NCBI GenBank assembly: GCA_012295275.1
Contig: CM022676.1
Location: 1 to 64,000, forward strand
DNA: 64,000 bases
Source of the DNA: Chrysomallon squamiferum
Lineage: Eukaryota; Mollusca; Gastropoda; Neomphalida; Peltospiridae
Direction of reading: 5' to 3'
Positions within the stretch are counted from its first letter, which is position 1, and the number at the start of each line of letters is the position of its first letter. The position numbers and the translations under genes are program-made. Under the pieces are notes generated by a model. That model saw only the letters and a program-made list of their open reading frames with translations. It had not been told where the DNA came from and did not search any database. Below are positions 11,443 to 20,800 of this stretch, piece by piece.

Positions 11443-11878
11443 GTTGTCTAAGGTGGGCGTCATTCTATGTTTGTATGTATCTTTATCTATAGGCTTGTAT
11501 TAATCTATACCTGTTTTTATCGTTATCTGTAGGAGTGTATTAATCTGCACATGTTTTTAACGTTATATTTAGGTGTGTATTGATCCATCTTTACTTATAT
11601 AGTTTTCTATAGGTGTGTATTAATCTATATCTATATCTGTTCTTATCTTTACCTATGTCTCTATCTATCATTATGTGTAGGTCTGTATTAAAATATAACT
11701 GTAACTATCGTTATACCTATATGTGCGTATTTGTCCTTATATAAATATGCGTCTATTAATCTATATCTATCGTTCTATATATATATATGTTTGTGCGTGT
11801 GTGTATGTGTGGCTGTGTCTGTGTGTGTATATGTCTATTAATCTAACGTGTATTGATCTATATATGTATCTATAGTTT

Positions 11879-11883
<5 letters not shown>

Positions 11884-11922
<39 letters not shown>
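11884..11922. repeat. (TG)n microsatellite within the 40-bp array
   Basis: About 19 TG units, the second such dinucleotide expansion inside the minisatellite. Confidence 0.9.
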
Positions 11923-11923
<1 letters not shown>

Positions 11924-13034
11924 TTGTGTATGTATGTTGATCTATATATGTATATATCGTTATATAGGTGTGTGTATTAATCTAAAATCTCAATCTATCT
12001 TTATCTGTAGCTGTTGATTAGTCTATATATGTTTCTATCGTTATCTCTAGATGTATATTGATATATATCTGCACATCTGATTATCTATTGGTGTATATTA
12101 ATCTATATCTCTATATATCGTTCTCTGTTGGTGTATAATAATCTATATCTATTGTTTCTATCTGTAACTATCGAGATCTATATGTGTATATTAATCTAAA
12201 ATTTCTATCTATCGTTATCCGTCAATCGTTATCTTTAGGTGTGTGTCTGTATCTGCATATATCGATATCTATAGATGTGTATTATTCTATGTCAGTATCT
12301 ATCGTTTTCTATAGGTGTGTATTAACATATTTCTGTATCTATCGTTATCTTTATGTGTGTGTTTTATCTAGATCTGTTTCTTTCGTGATCGATAGGTGTG
12401 AATTAATGTAAAATCTCTATCTACCCTTATCTGTACGTGTGCATTAATTTATATCTGCTTCTATCGTTATTTTTAACTTTGTTTTAATCTATATCTGTAT
12501 ATGTCTTTATCTACTGTTGTGTATTAATATATGTCTGTATATACCGTTATCTATACCTGTGTTTTAATCTATATCTGTATCTATCGTTATCTATGGAGGT
12601 TGAGAATCTATATCTGTGTGTATTAACGTATACCTACCTGTATCTATCTTTGTCTTTAGGTGAATATTAATGTATACCATTATCTATCGTTATCTATAGG
12701 TGTATATTAATCTACATATGTTTCTGTCGTGATTTATAGTTATGTATTAATCTAAAATCTTTATCTATTGTTATCTGTAGGTGTGTATTAATGTGCATAT
12801 GTTTCTATCGGTATGTGTAGGTGTGCATTGATCCATGTCTGAATATATATCGTTGTCTTTATCTTTATCTTTAGGTCTCTATTAATCTATAACTATATAT
12901 ATCGATGTCTTTAGATGTGTATTAATCTATACCTGTATCTGTTCTTATCTTTGCCTATATCTGTATCTATCGTTTTCTTTAGGTGTGTGTAACGTTACCT
13001 GTAGGTGTAAATTAACCTATGTCTGTAGATGTCG

Positions 13035-13275
13035 TTACCTGTAGGTATGTATCAGTCTGTATCTGTATCTGTCGCTATTTCTAGGTATGTATCAGTCTGT
13101 ATCTGTATCTGTCGCTATTTCTAGGTATGTCTCAGTCTATATCTGTATCTGTCGCTATTTCTGTATCTGTCGCTATTTCTAGGTATGTATCAGTCTATAT
13201 CTGTATCTGTCGCTATTTCTAGGTATGTATCAGTCTGTATGTGTATCTGTCGCTATTTCTAGGTATGTATCAGTC
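13035..13275. repeat. Local amplification of a 40-bp variant
   Basis: About five to six near-identical units containing ggtatgtatcagtctgta and ctgtcgctatttcta. One of them carries an internal duplication of the second half near 13150-13180. Confidence 0.85.
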
Positions 13276-14245
13276 TATTTTGGTATCTTTCCCTGTCTGT
13301 AGGTATCTAATAAACTATGCCTGTAACTACTGCTATGGTATCTCTAAAAGTGTGTCGGTCTACATCTAAATCTATCTTATCTATAGGTGTTTGTTAATAT
13401 ATGTCTCTCTTTATCTGTAAGTGTGTATCAATATATATGTGTATCTATCGTTATCTGTAGGTGTATCTATAAATCTATCTCTCTATTTATCGTTATCCTT
13501 ATCTATAGGTGTGTATTAATCTATATCTGTAACTATAGTTATCTATAAAACGTGTATTAATCTATAGCTGTATATATCGTTATGTATAGCTGTATATTAA
13601 CTATATCTCTATTTGTACCTCGTGTCTTTATTTATCTTTATCTATTGATGTGTATTAGTCTATATCTGTATTTATAGTTATATTTAGGTGAATATTAATG
13701 TCTGTCTGTATATATCGTTATCCATAGATGTGTATTAAGTTATATATTTATCATTACCTGTAGATGTGTACTAATCTACAATGAGTATCAATGGTAATTT
13801 GTAGGTTTGTAATAATCTACAGTCTGTTTCTATCGTGAAATGTAGCTACCTACCAATCTATAAATGTGTCTTACTTATCAGTAGGTGTGTATTAATCTGT
13901 ATGTGTGACTACGATTATGTATAGGCGTGTATGGAACTGTATGTATGTCTTTCTTTATCTGTAGATGTGTATCAGCCTGTATCTGTATCCACCATTATCT
14001 GTAGCTGTTTATCAATCTATATATTGTCCTTGCTATCTGTACATATATCTCTGTATATCGCTATCTATGTGTTTCTCAGTCTGTATCTGTTTCTATCGTT
14101 ATGTGTAGATTTTATGAGTAGAATCTATCGTCTGTAGTTGTTTATACATGTTTCTATCTTTATCTACAAGTATTTATCAGTCTATATCTGTGTCTGTTAT
14201 GCGTGGCTGTTTATCTGTCTCTATGTGTATGTTTAGCTGTCTGTA

Positions 14246-14465
14246 GATGTGTTTAATATGCTTTGTGTCGTATACTGTTTACTAAGTAACCAGCATAATA
14301 ATTATTACTAAATTTAGAAGCGTCATCCAAATAAAAAATATTAAAAAATAATAATAACAAAAAGTTATACAATAATTCAGACGTAAATATAGATGGTTAG
14401 CCAATATGATATAAATCGGAGTATGCCAAATTTGATGTAACAATGCCAACTTTTCTTCGTTTCGT
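14246..14465. other. AT-rich unique sequence; no gene seen
   Basis: Separates the minisatellite from the rDNA-derived insert. No open frame or RNA is recognisable. The exact left edge of the 28S homology, near 14455-14470, is uncertain. Confidence 0.6.
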
Positions 14466-14581
14466 TCGGCAAGGCATTGCCCCCGTTTCTGAACGGAGTT
14501 TTCCTATCTCTTAGGGCCGACTGACCCATGTTCAACTGCTGTTCACATGGAACCCTTCTCCACTTCAGTCTTCAAAGTTCT
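14466..14581 (-). pseudogene. 28S rRNA pseudogene fragment, internal segment
   Basis: The minus strand carries highly conserved 28S sequence, including gaagtggagaagggttccat, gtgaacagcagttgaacatg, ggtcagtcgg and cctaagagatagg. In an intact gene this lies far downstream of the 5' end of 28S. Here it is joined directly to 5'-end sequence (next entry). It is therefore a rearranged fragment and not a working rRNA gene. Confidence 0.85.
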
Positions 14582-14589
14582 CAAAGTTC

Positions 14590-14865
14590 ATTCCCAAGCA
14601 ACCCGACTCTCGGGACGCTCGGAGCCGACGAGTCCCGCGCCGGTAAAGGCCTGACACCCGCTCTGGGAGAGGCCCCGATCAGGAGGACTTGGACCCGTCG
14701 ACGGTTGGCGTCCCAGACACCACAGTTCCCGGCGGCGCCGAAGCCGCGGGATTCGGTGCTGGGCTCTTCCCGCTTCATTCGCCGTTACTGAGGGAATTCT
14801 TGTTAGTTTCTTTTCTTAGTGATATGCGTAAATTCGTCGGGTGGTCCCGTCTGAACTGAGGTCGG
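14590..14865 (-). pseudogene. 28S rRNA pseudogene fragment, 5' end (D1 region)
   Basis: Read on the minus strand from 14865, it starts ccgacctcagttcagacggg and continues with gcatatcactaag, aaaagaaactaac, ccctcagtaacggcgaatga and agcccagcaccgaatcccgc. This is the conserved start of eukaryotic 28S. It lacks the purine-rich residues normally found between actaag and aaaagaaac, so the copy is degraded. The homology runs to gggttgcttgggaatg at about 14588-14603, then breaks off. It meets the internal 28S piece at a short repeated motif (caaagttct) at about 14572-14589. GC content is much higher than in the neighbours. Confidence 0.88.
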
Positions 14866-15042
14866 TGGAGAGAGATTATATATATATAGAGAGAGAGAGA
14901 CAGAGAGTCGTCTTTCTTTACTCCCTCTCTCTCGTTTATTCATTCGCACTTTCTTCTTCCTTTCTCTTTATTATTCACAAAGCACGAAGACGTCGAGAGC
15001 AGAACGAAGCAACGGGCACCGGCTACACGGGCAGCGCGATCA

Positions 15043-15080
<38 letters not shown>

Positions 15081-15265
15081 GAGTCGTTTCCGGAACCGAG
15101 CGAGAGAGCGTGTGCGGCCTTTCGCCGCTTATGACATCTCACCCTGAAGCCACCGTCGAGGGCGGTGCGGGAGAGAGAAAACAAAGGAAACCTCCTGACC
15201 CCTCCACACCGTCCCGTCGGACGCGAAGAAGAAAGAAATATTCCAACCCCGCGATCTCCCGATGC
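14866..15265 (-). pseudogene. GC-rich sequence, probably degraded ITS2
   Basis: It sits exactly where ITS2 would lie relative to the 28S 5' end on the minus strand. It has the GC/CpG-rich, purine-pyrimidine-skewed composition common in animal ITS2. It includes GA/CT microsatellites at about 14879-14907 and 15046-15076. I could not find the 3' end of 5.8S at its far side, so it is either truncated or something else. Small open frames on both strands here are not genes. It changes abruptly to AT-richer, virus-like sequence near 15270. Confidence 0.45.
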
Positions 15266-16479
15266 CCAGCGATTGCTTTGATGCACAACTTGAAACTGTG
15301 AATTCAGTCGCTGATCCGAAAGTGTCCATCATTGATTATTTGAGAAAATGGACTCCACCTGCTGATTTGGATATTGCAGAACCAGAGGAGAGCATGATGA
15401 ATTTTCTTTATTGGTGTGTTCATGCTGAATTAGACTCACTGAAACTGGCTGGAAAAATTGTATCTGTCCTCCGAAAATTAGATACAGAAAAATCCTGTGT
15501 ATGCTTGGTTGGAAATTCCACTGTAGGTAAATCCTACTTGATGGTTGAACCTTTCACTATTTTACCAACTTCAGTTGTAGCTAGAGCTGGCAATGAAATT
15601 CGATTTGGCTTTGAAACTTGTATTGACAAGAAAATCATTCTCGTGAATGAATGTAATATCATTCAATGCACTTTGGACAGGTACAAATCACTTCTGAGGG
15701 GAAATAAGGTAGAAGTAGAAAGAAAAGGTAAACCACCATTGGTTATTCATAAAACACCTGTATTGATGTGTTCAAACAGTGATCCTTGGTTACATATAAA
15801 CTACAACGACATTCAGGCATTAAAGAGTAGAATGTATTTAGAGTACGTTCATGGGGATCAATGTACCTTGAAGAAGTTTCTAAGAGGCGCAAAACATCCA
15901 AATCCAAAGATGTGGATGGTCTTTTCAGATTGGTTTGATGCTAAGGGGATAGATTTAAGAGAACAATGTAATCAAGGGTGGGAGAACGAGTTAAATGAAG
16001 TTTTTGATCATCCAGCCTTCAATGCTTCTATCCAACCTGAAAATTATTTGCATATTCCGATTATTCGGCAGGTCCAGCCCGTCGAAGCAAAGAAGAAGAA
16101 GAAGAAGAAGAAGAAGAAGAAGAAGAAGAAGAAGAAGAAGATGACATCATCATCGCCTAAGAGTTTAGAGCAGTGTTTCAGGAATAGAGATTTATTCCTG
16201 AAATATATCTACCCGTTCAAGAGGATTCAGATGGATCATTATAACTTCTATGATTGGCAATGTTTACTGCAATTTGAATGGTTTAAAAAAATAGTCGATG
16301 TAAATGGTGGTGGACCTGTTGTAATGTATCATTTTGATTTAAATAAAATAAAAGAATGTGAATATCAAACATTTATTGATGTAATTCATTATGTAGGTTT
16401 AAATATATTTTGTGAAATTAGCTTTGATAGGAAACCTTGCAAATGCTCTGCTAGTATGAACTCTGACCTAAAAGAGTGA
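15262..16479 (+). CDS. Endogenous parvovirus-like NS1/Rep superfamily 3 helicase, 5'-truncated
   Basis: The 405-residue frame carries an SF3 helicase core. The Walker A loop is GNSTVGKS at residues 84-91. A Walker B-like strand IILVNE ends at Glu130. The B' region with its basic cluster is at about 145-158, and the sensor-1 strand TPVLMCSN at 165-172 ends in the conserved Asn. Order and spacing fit parvovirus-type replication proteins, which unwind viral DNA in the nucleus. Nothing resembling the N-terminal HUH nicking endonuclease precedes the helicase. The first few residues overlap the ITS2-like sequence, so this ATG is probably not the original start. A 17-lysine tract (277-293) coded by an AAG microsatellite interrupts the protein. 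The part after it (294-405) is unrecognised. The frame ends early, and related-looking coding sequence follows in another frame at 16506. I infer a non-functional genomic copy; the exact viral family is uncertain. Confidence 0.75.
   Translation: MPSDCFDAQLETVNSVADPKVSIIDYLRKWTPPADLDIAEPEESMMNFLYWCVHAELDSLKLAGKIVSVLRKLDTEKSCVCLVGNSTVGKSYLMVEPFTILPTSVVARAGNEIRFGFETCIDKKIILVNECNIIQCTLDRYKSLLRGNKVEVERKGKPPLVIHKTPVLMCSNSDPWLHINYNDIQALKSRMYLEYVHGDQCTLKKFLRGAKHPNPKMWMVFSDWFDAKGIDLREQCNQGWENELNEVFDHPAFNASIQPENYLHIPIIRQVQPVEAKKKKKKKKKKKKKKKKKMTSSSPKSLEQCFRNRDLFLKYIYPFKRIQMDHYNFYDWQCLLQFEWFKKIVDVNGGGPVVMYHFDLNKIKECEYQTFIDVIHYVGLNIFCEISFDRKPCKCSASMNSDLKE
16090..16140 (+). repeat. (AAG)17 microsatellite inside the helicase frame
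   Basis: Seventeen AAG codons in a row with no interruption. The repeat keeps the frame open and leads directly into an ATG codon (16141). It may be a later expansion, or it may join what were two separate viral coding segments. Confidence 0.95.
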
Positions 16480-16505
16480 CAGTTATCATATGGAGCAAGT
16501 TATGA

Positions 16506-16694
16506 AAGACAGACGTGTTCAAGTTTGGCTGTACACAAGACTACAGAAAAGATTATAGAGACACTGCTGTTAAAAAATATATACCTCTTGCTGATGTTCA
16601 ACCGATAGGAAAAATTCCAAAACATAAAGACTTTGTTATTAACTATTTGTCTAGAGATGAAAAACACAAATATTGTAACTGGAAATTTAGCTGA
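16506..16694 (+). pseudogene. Frameshifted continuation of the parvovirus-like gene
   Basis: Sixty-two codons are open from a TGA at 16503-16505 to a TGA at 16692-16694, in a different frame (+2) from the helicase ORF. The residues are basic and protein-like in composition (for example KTDVFKFGCTQDYRKDY at the start and KYCNWKFS at the end) and keep the codon style of the upstream ORF. The 26 bases between the two frames have no common open path, so at least one indel or substitution separates them. Poly(A) signals follow within 75-130 bp. I recognise no domain. Confidence 0.5.
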
Positions 16695-16767
16695 TTTTGT
16701 ATTATTATAAATATTGTCATGTGGTTTGCTCTTGGAGCAGGACTGTTCTGTATGTTTTGCCTTGCTT

Positions 16768-16785
16768 AATAAAAAAAAAAAAAAA
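16768..16785 (+). promoter_or_regulatory. Poly(A) signal of the plus-strand viral gene, with an A15 tract
   Basis: AATAAA at 16768-16773 merges into 15 consecutive A residues, about 75 bp after the last plus-strand stop. Another AATAAA lies at 16825-16830. The pure A run could be a poly(A) remnant from an RNA intermediate, or simple slippage. Confidence 0.5.
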
Positions 16786-16847
16786 TAATTATGTGTTTTA
16801 ACTGTTTTTAAATAATATATAACAAATAAAATATAATGTTAATAATT

Positions 16848-16853
16848 TTTATT
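16848..16853 (-). promoter_or_regulatory. Poly(A) signal of the minus-strand viral gene
   Basis: AATAAA on the minus strand ends at the last base of the minus-strand gene's stop codon. With the plus-strand signal 75 bp away, the two genes converge on facing poly(A) signals, as in compact ambisense DNA virus genomes. Confidence 0.5.
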
Positions 16854-17413
16854 TAACTCTGAATAAGTTTGTTTACAATATTCAAAACATCTCTAACATC
16901 TGAATCTCTAATTCTATTCCATAAATGTCGTCTATTTAATATACTATCTTTTATATAAATTGAACATTTAATTATTTCATAACTAGTTTCCATACCTTCA
17001 TACTTTAGGCACATTAAGTAATTTTGTTGGTTAATCTCCATCATCTGACTGTCAATTTTCCATGTTAACTCTTTAATAATGTCCCAGTGTCTATACCAGA
17101 TTTCCACATTGGAATACTCACTCGTTGTCATGTCATAAAGTTCTTTATCATCAACGATTATTTGTTCAATTTCTCTTATTCTTCCCATTCGAATTTTATC
17201 ATCTTCTGACAGTAATCCATGTTTTCGTTTCCGATTGTATTCTGCATATTCTTTTAAAATGTCTTTACGTAAATATCGAAGTCTATCTTTTAAACTGTAA
17301 TTATATTCATAGACGCAATGTTGAACACAATCCCTTATTAGTTCAGAATCGACAATTAAATCATCATATTGTCTCAATAAACTTTGAGTAACATCCATTA
17401 ATTCATTCAACAT
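16853..17413 (-). CDS. Minus-strand gene of the virus-like element, downstream frame; function unknown
   Basis: 186 residues from the ATG at 17413 (start MLNELMDVTQSLLRQYDD) to a TAA at 16853-16855. The open frame reaches a little further up, to a TAG near 17450, but has no earlier ATG. The product is rich in Lys, Arg, Glu, Ile, Leu and Tyr, with predicted helical and coiled-coil-like stretches around YSLKDRLRYLRKDILKEY. It has no signal peptide, membrane segment or motif known to me. The gene lies convergent to the SF3 helicase gene. By analogy with ambisense densoviruses or bidnaviruses, a capsid or accessory role is possible but unsupported. It probably continues the frame at 17416-17679 through a -1 shift at an A7 run, or restarts at TAACCATG. 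Confidence 0.55.
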   Translation of the reverse strand: MLNELMDVTQSLLRQYDDLIVDSELIRDCVQHCVYEYNYSLKDRLRYLRKDILKEYAEYNRKRKHGLLSEDDKIRMGRIREIEQIIVDDKELYDMTTSEYSNVEIWYRHWDIIKELTWKIDSQMMEINQQNYLMCLKYEGMETSYEIIKCSIYIKDSILNRRHLWNRIRDSDVRDVLNIVNKLIQS

Positions 17414-17415
17414 GG

Positions 17416-17679
17416 TTATTTTTTTAATGCCCAACAAATTCTAGATCGATAATCTTTTAGTATCTTTTCCAGTTGATAAATTAGATAATCAAACAAGTCT
17501 TTGAAATGTTCACACTTATATACTTTGGAGAAAACAGTCAATTCGTTAATAAACTGAAGTAAAAATTCTTCGTACGCATTTCCAAAACAGTATAATTCCA
17601 AGTAATGATCTTCGATCTCTTTCTGATTGATTATTGGAACTTCGATCTCTGTATTGATTTCTCGACAATAATAATGTGA
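17416..17679 (-). CDS. Minus-strand gene of the virus-like element, upstream frame, truncated by the assembly gap
   Basis: The frame is open from the edge of the N gap (17679) to a TAA at 17416-17418, giving 87 residues with no start in view. The true N-terminus therefore lies in or beyond the gap. The composition (Tyr, Glu, Lys, Leu, Ile) matches the downstream frame, supporting one original gene. It contains the stretch HFKDLFDYLIYQLEKILKDY, probably helical. The last codons before the stop are TTA AAA AAA, the site discussed as a possible frameshift. No homology is recognised. Confidence 0.5.
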   Translation of the reverse strand, partial: SHYYCREINTEIEVPIINQKEIEDHYLELYCFGNAYEEFLLQFINELTVFSKVYKCEHFKDLFDYLIYQLEKILKDYRSRICWALKK

Positions 17680-17879
17680 NNNNNNNNNNNNNNNNNNNNN
17701 NNNNNNNNNNNNNNNNNNNNNNNNNNNNNNNNNNNNNNNNNNNNNNNNNNNNNNNNNNNNNNNNNNNNNNNNNNNNNNNNNNNNNNNNNNNNNNNNNNNN
17801 NNNNNNNNNNNNNNNNNNNNNNNNNNNNNNNNNNNNNNNNNNNNNNNNNNNNNNNNNNNNNNNNNNNNNNNNNNNNNNN
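17680..17879. other. Assembly gap (200 N)
   Basis: Exactly 200 N between the virus-like element and satellite A. The fixed length suggests a scaffolding placeholder, so the real distance and the adjacency are unknown. Confidence 0.99.
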
Positions 17880-20800
17880 AGTAAGAACGTAATTAAGTAC
17901 GTAAATAATGACCTAAGTAAGCAAGGATGCAAGTTTCTAAGTAAGTGAGAATGCAAGTAAGCACGTTAACAATTATCTAAGTAAGAAATAAATTAAGTAA
18001 TTACGTAAATAATGACCTAAGTAAGCAAGGAAGCAAGTAACTAAGTAACTGAGAATGCATGTCAGTATAGTTACAATTATGTGAGTAAGAATGTAAGTAA
18101 GTACTTAACTAATGTCCTAGGTTAGCAAGTAAGCGAGTAAGTTAGTAAATGGTAACCTAAGTAAGTACATTAACAATTATCTATCTAGGAAAAAGAAAAT
18201 AAATAAGTACGTAAATAATGATCTAATTTCGCAAGGAAACGAGCAAATAAGAGAAAATGCAAATTTGTACATTAACAATTATCTAAGTAAGAACGTAATT
18301 AAGTACGTAAATAATGACCTAAGTAAGCAAGGGTGCAAGTTTCTAAGTAAGTGAGAATGCAAGTAAGCACGTTAAACAATTATCTAAGTAAGAAATAAAT
18401 TAAGTAATTACGTAAATAATGACCTAAGTAAGCAAGGAAGCAAGTAACTAAGTAACTGAGAATGCATGTCAGTATAATTACAATTATGTGAGTAAGAATG
18501 TAAGTAAAGTACTTAACTAATGTCCTAGGTTAGCAAGTAAGCGAGTAAGTTAGTAAAATACTAACCTAAGTAAGTACATTAACAATTACCTAACTATGAA
18601 TGAAAATAAATAAGTACGTAAATAATGATCTAACATGGCAAGGAAGCGAGAAACTAAGAGAAAATGCAAATTTGTACATTAACAATTATCTAAGTAAGAA
18701 CGTAATTAAGTACGTAAATAATGACCTAAGTAAGCAAGGAATGCAAGTTTCTAAGTAAGTCAGAATACAAGTAAGCACGTTAACAATTATCTAAGTAAGA
18801 AATAAATTAAGTAATTACGTAAATAATGACCTAAGTAAGCAAGGAAGCAAGCAACTAAGTAAGTGAGAATGCATGTCAGTATAGTTACAATTATGTGAGT
18901 AAGAATGTAAGTAAGTAATTAACTAATGTCCTAGGTTAGCAAGTAAGCGAGTAAGTTAGTAAATGGTAACCTAAGTAAGTACATTAACAATTATCTATCT
19001 ATGAAAGAAAAAAAAGTAAGTAAAAAAATAATGATCTAACATGGCAAGGAAACGAGAAAATAAGAGAAAATGCAAATTTGTACATTAACAATTATCTAAG
19101 TAAGAACGTAATTAAGTACGTAAATAATGACCTAAGTAAGCAAGGAAATAAGTTTCTAAGTAAGTAAAAGCAAAATTTCTAAGTAAGTCAAGAATGCAAG
19201 TTAACAATAACAATTATCTAAGTAAGAAATAAATTAAGTAATTAAATAAATAATGACCTAAGTAAGCAAGGAAGCAAGTAACTAAGTAACTGAGAATGCA
19301 TGTCAGTATAGTTACAATTATGTGAGTAAGAATGTAAGTAAGTACTTAACTAATGTCCTAGGTTAGCAAGTAAGCGAGTAAGTTAGTAAATGGTAACCTA
19401 AGTAAGTACATTAACAATTATCTAACTATGAATGAAAATAAATAAGTACGTAAATAATGATCTAACATGGCAAGGAAGCGAGAAACTAAGAGAAAATGCA
19501 AATTTGTACATTAACAATTATCTAAGTAAGAACGTAATTAAGTACGTAAATAATGACCTAAGTAAGCAAGGATGCAAGTTTCTAAGTAAGTGAGAATACA
19601 AGTAAGCACGTTAACAATTATCTAAGTAAGAAATAAATTAAGTAATTACGTAAATAATGACCTAAGTAAGCAAGGAAGCAAGCAACTAAGTAAGTAACTG
19701 AGAATGCATGTCAGTATAGTTACAATTATGTGAGTAAGAATGTAAGTAAGTAAGTTAACTAATGTCCTAGGTTAGCAAGTAAGCGAGTAAGTTAGTAAAT
19801 AAATAACCTAAGTAAGTACATTAACAATTACCTAACTAACTATGAATGAAAAAATAAATAAGTACGTAAATAATGATCTAACATGGCAAGGAAGCGAGAA
19901 ACTAAGAGAAAATGCAAATTTGTACATTAACAATTATCTAAGTAAGAACGTAATTAAGTACGTAAATAATGACCTAAGTAAGCAAGGATGCAAGTTTCTA
20001 AGTAAGTGAGAATGCAAGTAAGCACGTTAACAATTATCTAAGTAAGAAATAAATTAAGTAATTACGTAAATAATGACCTAAGTAAGCAAGGAAGCAAGTA
20101 ACTAAGTAAGTGAGAATGCATGTCAGTATAGTTACAATTATGTGAGTAAGAATGTAAGTAAGTACTTAACTAATGTCCTAGGTTAGCAAGTAAGCGAGTA
20201 AGTTAGTAAATGGTAACCTAAGTAAGTACATTAACAATTATCTATCTATGAATGAAAATAAATAAGTAAGTACGTAAATAATGATCTAATTTCATGGCAA
20301 GGAAACGAGAAAATAAGAGAAAATGCAAATTTGTACATTAACAATTATCTAAGTAAGAACGTAATTAAGTACGTAAATAATGACCTAAGTAAGCAAGGGT
20401 GCAAGTTTCTAAGTAAGTGAGAATGCAAGTAAGCACGTTAACAATTATCTAAGTAAGAAATAAATTAAGTAATTACGTAAATAATGACCTAAGTAAGCAA
20501 GGAAGCAAGTAACTAAGTAAAGTGAGAATGCATGTCAGTATAGTTACAATTATGTGAGTAAGAATGTAAGTAAGTAAGTTTAACTAATGTCCTAGGTTAG
20601 CAAGTAAGCGAGTAAGTTAGTAAATAAATAACCTAAGTAAGTACATTAACAATTATTACCTAACTAATGAAAAAAAAATAAATAAGTACGTAAATAATGA
20701 TCTAACATGGCAAGGAAGCGAGAAAACTAAGAGAAAATGCAAATTTGTACATTAACAATTATCTAAGTAAGAACGTAATTAAGTACGTAAATAATGACCT

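Larger units (their letters stand above)
4335..14245. repeat. Diverged 40-bp minisatellite, about 10 kb
   Basis: The region consists almost entirely of degenerate tandem copies of a unit of about 40 bp. Its recognisable parts in order are ggtgtgtattaatct, atatctgtatctatcg and ttatctgta. Roughly 240 units fit in the region. Most copies differ by substitutions and small indels. Homogenised blocks are listed separately. All ORFs in the region simply read through this unit in its different frames, since 40 is not a multiple of three. I see no gene inside. Confidence 0.9.

Noticed and set aside
5344-14137. Many 60-75 residue frames rich in Tyr, Ile, Cys and Ser
   Set aside because: They read through the 40-bp minisatellite in its different frames, with no family resemblance or consistent start.
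14528-15332. Several 63-97 residue frames on both strands
   Set aside because: They lie in 28S and ITS2-like sequence, where open frames are incidental.
17546-17956. Frames running across N gaps (also at 36926-37144 and 56605-56965)
   Set aside because: The central residues are unknown and the flanks are satellite or a different viral frame. Only the viral frame up to 17679 is kept.
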